Translations under genes and position numbers: made by a program | Origin: JABMQW01 sp964439935 | GTDB lineage: Bacteria > Fidelibacterota > Marinisomatia > Marinisomatales > TCS56 | NCBI GenBank assembly: GCA_964439935.1 | Contig: CAYTPW010000017.1 | Location: forward strand, 1-64,000 | Direction: 5' to 3' | DNA: 64,000 nucleotides | Part shown: positions 58,984 through 64,000 of the stretch, piece by piece | How the letters are laid out: every line of letters starts with the position of its first letter | How positions within the stretch are numbered: the first letter of the stretch is position 1 | Notes under the pieces: generated by a model | What the model was told of the DNA's origin: nothing | The model's input: the letters and a program-made list of their open reading frames with translations, nothing else | Databases searched by the model: none

Positions 58984-60759
58984 TTACTTTAAGAAAGTCA
59001 TCTGCATAGTGTGTGAGAAATTGCCAAACTGCAGGGTATAGAAGTAAATACCACTGCTGACTGTCATTCCGTTAGCATCACTGCCATCCCACTGGACGGT
59101 ATGCGTTCCGGCAGTCGTATATTCATTATCTACCAGGGTATTGACTTCCTGGCCCAGAATATTATGAATCTTCAGTGAGATTTTTTTATCAATTGGCAAT
59201 GTGTACTCGATCGCCGTTTTAGGATTGAATGGATTGGGATAATTCTGAGCCAGCTTAAAATCAGCAGGCATAATGAGAACAATATCTTTCACCGATACAA
59301 TTGTTGGGTCCCATTCGGCAATGCGGAAGGTATGATTAGCATTAGGATCCAAACCACCTCCAAGTTCATCATTAACACTTTTATAACCCAACACCAATTC
59401 CAAGTTATTGTCGTCATCTAAATCAACTAGGTCACTTATTTTAAACACACTTCCGGAAGTTGCATCGGGTAAGGCATGGATGCTATAGGTCCAGTCGTCC
59501 GGATTCAGAACATCTCCACCTGTATCAAGTGCATACATATGAATATCGCTCTCGCCACCTGCTCCACCAATGAAAACTCCAAAACCAGCAGCAGCGCCTA
59601 CACCATATTGGCCAGCGCCTAAAATTGCAATTTCCGAATTGCCTACCCAGGAACGATCTGAAATTCCCGTTGTGTCAAAGCTCAAAGCATCGCCATCAGA
59701 ATCTGTGATCACAAATAATTCAGCGTCGTCAAAAGCAGTTACATAAACTTCATCCTTGCCGTCGCCATCCATATCTGCTACTGCTGCCCCCAGGGTCCAG
59801 GCATCCTGATTAGCCAATTTCAGGAAAGGTGCTTTCGAAGAATCAACCAGACCGGTACCAATGGCTGTATCTCCAAGTGTGTACGAGTTTGGACCGGTGG
59901 CTTCCAGGAAGAACATGGCCAGGTTATTCCATGAAAAACAGGCTGCCTCCAATAGTCCATCACCATCCGTGTCACACATTACCATATCTTGCGGACTGCC
60001 ACCACCAAGTGCATTTTCACGAGCGCCGTCTTTGTTGACATCACGGGGGGAAACGGCATATTCCTCTACCAAAGCAGCACCAAAGCCACCGATGTCACCG
60101 GTTGCGCCCAGGATGATAAACCGGTCTTCGGAATAGGCTGGAGACCCATCGACAGTACCATAGGTCGGATTGGAACCACCATTGCTGGCCAACAGAATTT
60201 CATCTTTTCCATCACCATCGATGTCACCTACAGAAAAACCCTCTACTCTAGACTCACGCAGCGAATCATTTAGAGCTGCATGCAGATTGACAATCAAGTC
60301 AGCCTGTGTTCCATAGCCGTCGTCGGATGAACCATCCCACTCAAATATATAAATTCCATTATCAGGGTTGGCATCGGGATACCTGCCCATTGATGTAATC
60401 ATTTCAAAGCGACCATCACCATCCATATCTCCCGCATGGACATCCCGGGGATAAGACATAGCTGAACCATCTGATTCTAATAAGACAGGAGAAGCCCAGA
60501 CATAGGCGAATGTATCGGTACCCGATTCTTCAAAACAGGTGATACGACCACCGTTATCATAACTGGTAAGCCAGACTTCCAGTTTTGTATCCTGGTCCAG
60601 ATCAGTGCCACTCAGGACACCGCGTGCGGCATCATAGGGTACACCGCCAAACAGGGTATCACCTCCGGTAATATAAGGTGGTGAAACACCGGTCTGAACA
60701 AATCCACCTGCAAAAACATAAGCAGTTAGACAAATAAAAATGATAGCTGTATTCTTCAT
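58984..60759 (-). CDS. FG-GAP/VCBS-repeat protein with T9SS type A sorting domain
   Basis: 591 residues. Signal peptide (TAIIFICLTAYVFAGGFVQ). Repeated calcium-binding FG-GAP turns are visible (DLDQDTKLEVWL, DMDGDGRFEMIT, DIDGDGKDEILL, DTDGDGLLEAAC, DMDGDGKDEVYV, DLDDDNNLELVL), consistent with an integrin-like beta-propeller. The C-terminus has FKLAQNYPNPFNPKTAIEYT and ends QFGNFSHTMQMTFLK, a complete type A sorting domain. GGAGG is well placed before the ATG. It is related in design to the gene ending at 58584 but not a close copy. It is transcribed alone, divergent from the second receptor operon. Confidence 0.88.
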   Translation of the reverse strand: MKNTAIIFICLTAYVFAGGFVQTGVSPPYITGGDTLFGGVPYDAARGVLSGTDLDQDTKLEVWLTSYDNGGRITCFEESGTDTFAYVWASPVLLESDGSAMSYPRDVHAGDMDGDGRFEMITSMGRYPDANPDNGIYIFEWDGSSDDGYGTQADLIVNLHAALNDSLRESRVEGFSVGDIDGDGKDEILLASNGGSNPTYGTVDGSPAYSEDRFIILGATGDIGGFGAALVEEYAVSPRDVNKDGARENALGGGSPQDMVMCDTDGDGLLEAACFSWNNLAMFFLEATGPNSYTLGDTAIGTGLVDSSKAPFLKLANQDAWTLGAAVADMDGDGKDEVYVTAFDDAELFVITDSDGDALSFDTTGISDRSWVGNSEIAILGAGQYGVGAAAGFGVFIGGAGGESDIHMYALDTGGDVLNPDDWTYSIHALPDATSGSVFKISDLVDLDDDNNLELVLGYKSVNDELGGGLDPNANHTFRIAEWDPTIVSVKDIVLIMPADFKLAQNYPNPFNPKTAIEYTLPIDKKISLKIHNILGQEVNTLVDNEYTTAGTHTVQWDGSDANGMTVSSGIYFYTLQFGNFSHTMQMTFLK

Positions 60760-60913
60760 ACTACCTCCAGTTTACTGATGAGTAAAATAAATAGGATTGT
60801 ATTTTATGGAATTTATTCCTGCATAGTCAAGAAAAGGATTGTGAATCCGTTCAACACCGATAAAAATGGGCAGCTAATAAATAAACATAATTGAGCAAAT
60901 GTATTTAAATTTA

Positions 60914-60943
60914 TTGACATTGATTCATTGGCATTCGTTTAAG
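60914..60943 (+). promoter_or_regulatory. Candidate promoter of the second TonB-receptor operon
   Basis: TTGACA (60914-60919), a perfect -35 match, is followed 18 nt later by TTTAAG (60938-60943), a poor -10. It is 58 nt ahead of the receptor ATG at 61001. The sigma-factor consensus in this phylum is not known to me, so this is tentative. Confidence 0.3.
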
Positions 60944-61000
60944 TTGAATTCATTAAAAAAATATTAGAAATTATTAAAGCAAGCTAGAGACAGGTCGAGT

Positions 61001-63835
61001 ATGCTGAAAAATAATATAGTAATGTTGGTAATTAGTATTCTACCAAATGTGTTTATTTTTGCTGGGACAGGTGGGAAAATCGCTGGTAGGGTCATCGATG
61101 AGAATAACAAAAATCCCTTGCCAGGAGTTAACGTGATAATCGAAGGGACTTCAGCAGGATCAGCGACTGATATCCATGGGGAATATGTCATTCTCAACGT
61201 ACCCCCGGGTTTCTATACGGTTAAAGCAACTTATATCGGATTTACACCGCTAAGAGTTGAAAATTTGCGTGTTAATATCGACCAGACTACCCGGCAGAAT
61301 TTCCAATTGGCAACTGAAGTCATAAAGGGTGAAGAGGTTACTGTCACGGCTGAAAGAAAATTGGTTCGTATGGATTTAACCTCCTCACAGAAAATTACCA
61401 CATCGGAAGAAATTCTGCAAATGCCTGTTGAATCATTCATCGGTGTATTAATGACTCAGGCTGGAGTGAATACAGGTGCCGACGGTGCTTTGCACATTCG
61501 CGGTGGACGCTCCAATGAAATCGGTTATTATATTGATGGAATCTCTGTATCAAATCCGTTCACAACTAATGCACTGGCGATTAATGTATCCAACAAAGCG
61601 TTAGAAGAGATGAAAGTTGTGAGCGGAGCCTTCAACGCCGAATACGGTAATGCGATGAGTGGAATAGTCAATATTCAGACCAAGGATGGCGGCATGCATT
61701 ACCACGGCAGCCTATCTATCAATACCGGTGATTATATAACCGATGATACTGATCTGTATTTAAATATCGATGATATCAATCCACTGGCTAATATCATTTA
61801 TGAAGGAGCATTGAATGGTCCGGTTCCAATCATTGGTAGGGGTGGGAATCTGACTTTCAATATCAGCGCCCGCTACAGTGATTATGAAGGTTATTTATAT
61901 GGTATTCGCGAGCATCTTCCCAATGATTCAGCTAAAGCTGATTACACTGATACGACTGACTGGTATATTGAAATGGGTGGTGACAATAAATTTATACCAT
62001 TGAACAGTAGCTTGAAGCTGAATCTGATGGGTAAGTTAACTTACAGGATTACACCACGAATAAAGATATCAGTTCAAGCGTTACATCAAGGACGTGATTA
62101 TAAGAGTTACACGACGTCGGGGGGGCATGATTTCCGATATAATCCTGAAGGCACTTCCGATTACCGCTCAAATAACAACAATTACTCCCTTAAAATTAAT
62201 CATTCTCTGAATACTAAATCATTTTACCAAGCCAATGTTTTCATAAGCAATACGGATTACAAACGATTTCAATTCAAACCGATTGATCTGGATAATGCTG
62301 CTCCTGTTTTAAATGAGAATGGGAATGATTTGAGCGATGAATATATGGATAGCACTAGTTATGTCTATTATCTCGATCAGCCCGGATTCGGTCGTTTTTA
62401 TATACTGCAGGATTCAAAATATGTGCCCTCAGATCGGATTAGTCCCCCTAATTCAGCTACATTTCTGTTTGGTGGCTCTGATCGTGAGCATATTTATCGG
62501 CAGTCGTTTTCAACCGGTTTTAAATTTGACTTTACCAGCCAGATAACCACCAAACATGAAGTAAAATTTGGTGTCAGTGCCAGGATCGATTCCCTTCAGG
62601 AAAGGGGTTTTGAGGTTTTATACGAAAAAGGAGATGCGTTCCCGATCATACTACCCGTAAACAATTCCCCAACGCATGATTTCTACCAGAAGACAGCTAA
62701 ATTTTATTCGGCCTACATCCAGGATAAGATCGAATATGACAATATGATAATCAATGCCGGTATTCGTTACGATAATTTCAGTCCTAATGAAGATTACATT
62801 ATCAATCTACTGGAGCCAGATGGCGGAGATATTGATGAGGAACCAGTGGTGATAGCAGCCAAGTCCAAGGACATGGTTTCACCACGTTTGGGAATATCAT
62901 TCCCAATCACCGACAATGGTGGTTTGCGTTTCTCTTACGGTCATTTTTATCAGATGCCTACTTTAAAGCGATTATATACGGCTGATAATTTTGGGGCCGC
63001 AAATGACCCCTCAATCGGCTATGCCAATCTTCAACCAGAAAAATCAACACTCTATGAATTTGGGTTGCAGCAACAGTTTGGGCGCTATATTGGCATTGAA
63101 GCGAGTGCGTTCTATAAGGATACACGTGAATATCTGGCCTTGCAGACTATCAAGTATGTACATCCTGAATATGGTTCGAAAGTATACAGCATCTACCTGA
63201 ATAAGGATTATGGTTCCGTGCAGGGTTTTACTGTCAGCTTAACTAAATTATATGATCCGGCTTCAAGACTATCCATATGGCTGGATTATTCCTATCAGAA
63301 GGCTGAGGGAAACAGTGTTCAGTCTGATGCTTTCATGTTCAATGGTCTGACAGGGGACGAGGAAGAAAAACTGATCGTACCGTTAAGTTTTGATCAAAGC
63401 CATATTCTGAATTGGACCTTAATGATCAGCAATCCAAACAGTTGGGGATTAACTTTCATCGGTAAACTTGCCGGCGGCTGGCCATATACGCCTAACATTT
63501 ATAAAGCCAATTATAATGCTCGTCCCAACTCAGAACGGAAACCGCTTCAGAAGAATATGGATATGCGGATTCATAAAACTTTTAATATCGGTCCGCTCCA
63601 ATACGTAATTTTTGCTAAAGTGTATAATTTGTTCGATCATCGAAATGAAAAATACATTTATACCGATACCGGCCGTGCCGGATATACTTATATCAATCGG
63701 TCTTTACAGGAGGGGGCAATCGAACCTCATTACGGCGAGGCGGGTGTAAAAACATGGGAAGAATATTATTATCAACGTCCCCATTATTATACCGCACCGC
63801 GATCAGTAAAAATTGGTGTATCGATAGATTTTTAA
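61001..63835 (+). CDS. TonB-dependent receptor with carboxypeptidase-regulatory-like domain (second)
   Basis: 944 residues. Signal peptide (NIVMLVISILPNVFIFAGTG), CarboxypepD_reg-like domain (about 22-110; GGKIAGRVIDENNKNPLPGV, GEYVILNVPPGFYTVKATYI), plug (about 125-230; IRGGRSNEIGYYIDGISVSN, SGAFNAEYGNAMSGIVNIQT) and barrel. It ends in VKIGVSIDF, an outer-membrane signal. The first 110 residues are close to those of the receptor at 50.6 kb while the barrels differ more, suggesting different ligands. No SusD-like gene follows. A secreted-protein gene starts 10 nt downstream behind AAGGAG, the same receptor-then-secreted-protein order as at 50.6-55.5 kb. Confidence 0.9.
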   Translation: MLKNNIVMLVISILPNVFIFAGTGGKIAGRVIDENNKNPLPGVNVIIEGTSAGSATDIHGEYVILNVPPGFYTVKATYIGFTPLRVENLRVNIDQTTRQNFQLATEVIKGEEVTVTAERKLVRMDLTSSQKITTSEEILQMPVESFIGVLMTQAGVNTGADGALHIRGGRSNEIGYYIDGISVSNPFTTNALAINVSNKALEEMKVVSGAFNAEYGNAMSGIVNIQTKDGGMHYHGSLSINTGDYITDDTDLYLNIDDINPLANIIYEGALNGPVPIIGRGGNLTFNISARYSDYEGYLYGIREHLPNDSAKADYTDTTDWYIEMGGDNKFIPLNSSLKLNLMGKLTYRITPRIKISVQALHQGRDYKSYTTSGGHDFRYNPEGTSDYRSNNNNYSLKINHSLNTKSFYQANVFISNTDYKRFQFKPIDLDNAAPVLNENGNDLSDEYMDSTSYVYYLDQPGFGRFYILQDSKYVPSDRISPPNSATFLFGGSDREHIYRQSFSTGFKFDFTSQITTKHEVKFGVSARIDSLQERGFEVLYEKGDAFPIILPVNNSPTHDFYQKTAKFYSAYIQDKIEYDNMIINAGIRYDNFSPNEDYIINLLEPDGGDIDEEPVVIAAKSKDMVSPRLGISFPITDNGGLRFSYGHFYQMPTLKRLYTADNFGAANDPSIGYANLQPEKSTLYEFGLQQQFGRYIGIEASAFYKDTREYLALQTIKYVHPEYGSKVYSIYLNKDYGSVQGFTVSLTKLYDPASRLSIWLDYSYQKAEGNSVQSDAFMFNGLTGDEEEKLIVPLSFDQSHILNWTLMISNPNSWGLTFIGKLAGGWPYTPNIYKANYNARPNSERKPLQKNMDMRIHKTFNIGPLQYVIFAKVYNLFDHRNEKYIYTDTGRAGYTYINRSLQEGAIEPHYGEAGVKTWEEYYYQRPHYYTAPRSVKIGVSIDF

Positions 63836-63845
63836 GGAGTAGAAT

Positions 63846-64000
63846 ATGTTAAGGACATTTGGTTATCGCACGTTGCTATGGATACTATTCCTTTTATTGA
63901 TAAGTACCTCTTGGAATGTGCTGTCAGCCCAGGAATATCTGCATGACCATCTGGTGTCGTGGTATTTAGAAGGGCCACAAGGGAATTGGAGCCAGCGTGA
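63846..64000 (+). CDS. Secreted protein, 5' part only (runs off the window)
   Basis: 51 complete codons are visible. ATG at 63846 follows AAGGAG (63834-63839), which overlaps the receptor stop codon. A signal peptide (LLWILFLLLISTSWNVLSAQ) is followed by EYLHDHLVSWYLEGPQGNWS. Too little is present for a family call. By position it corresponds to the secreted protein that follows the other TonB receptor. Confidence 0.65.
   Translation, partial: MLRTFGYRTLLWILFLLLISTSWNVLSAQEYLHDHLVSWYLEGPQGNWSQR

Noticed and set aside
1..64000. Search for tRNA, rRNA, CRISPR, transposase, integrase and phage genes.
   Set aside because: None found by eye on either strand. Small structured RNAs cannot be excluded without a covariance search.

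Overview
The window is bacterial and almost certainly from the FCB superphylum, best fit Candidatus Marinimicrobia (SAR406) or a close relative such as Calditrichota/KSB1. This is inferred from four things: C-terminal secretion signals of the 'HQNYPNPFNPVTTI' type (type IX secretion, T9SS), a PorV/PorQ-family outer-membrane protein, TonB-dependent receptors with an N-terminal carboxypeptidase-regulatory-like domain and no SusD partner, and lipoproteins with the 'CAYFNTFYNA' start. The DNA is AT-leaning, genes are tightly packed, and many starts are TTG or sit 5-7 nt behind a short AGGAG. A 100-N run shows that this is a scaffolded draft assembly, probably a metagenome or single-cell genome. 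I saw no rRNA, tRNA, CRISPR array, insertion sequence or phage gene.

Layout. 0-7.7 kb: sparsely coding edge with a ribbon-helix-helix protein, an SDR oxidoreductase, unknown envelope proteins, a lipoprotein M3 metallopeptidase, a cold-shock-like protein and a TerB-like protein. 7.9-13.0 kb: acyl-CoA/acetate cluster with a CoA-transferase-GNAT fusion, an ADP-forming acyl-CoA synthetase and a BioD-like/DRTGG protein. 13.1-21.5 kb: housekeeping lipid, pyrimidine and envelope genes (YkvA-like, plsX, a TPR lipoprotein, pyrK-pyrD, an RlpA-like lipoprotein, a diacylglycerol-kinase-like lipid kinase, an antisense sulfotransferase, cdsA). 21.5-29.4 kb: a compact run, closed by a terminator, of a large GlmL-type ATPase with six unknown, mostly membrane, proteins. 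I consider this the best candidate for an undescribed system. 29.6-31.1 kb: a lone ALDH7-type aldehyde dehydrogenase with its own terminator.

31.3-41.8 kb: a three-gene surface unit made of a PEGA-domain protein, a cohesin-like lipoprotein and a 2,901-residue T9SS cargo with three beta-helices, a predicted seven-bladed propeller and a dockerin-like segment. 41.9-50.1 kb: a cell-wall turnover island with GH20 hexosaminidase, DacB-type carboxypeptidase, N-acetylmuramoyl-L-alanine amidase and, convergently, an L-Ala-D/L-Glu epimerase and an SH3-NlpC/P60 lipoprotein. Together these could take murein peptides down to L-Ala-L-Glu. 50.6-64.0 kb: a T9SS/TonB surface region with two receptor operons, PorV-like and FG-GAP-repeat proteins. 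One FG-GAP gene is interrupted by the N gap.

The gap can be interpreted. Each gap edge repeats upstream sequence for exactly 55 nt, as expected when a k=55 de Bruijn assembly cannot resolve an exact repeat. The simplest repair inserts 1,126 nt in place of 100 N and leaves the reading frame unchanged.
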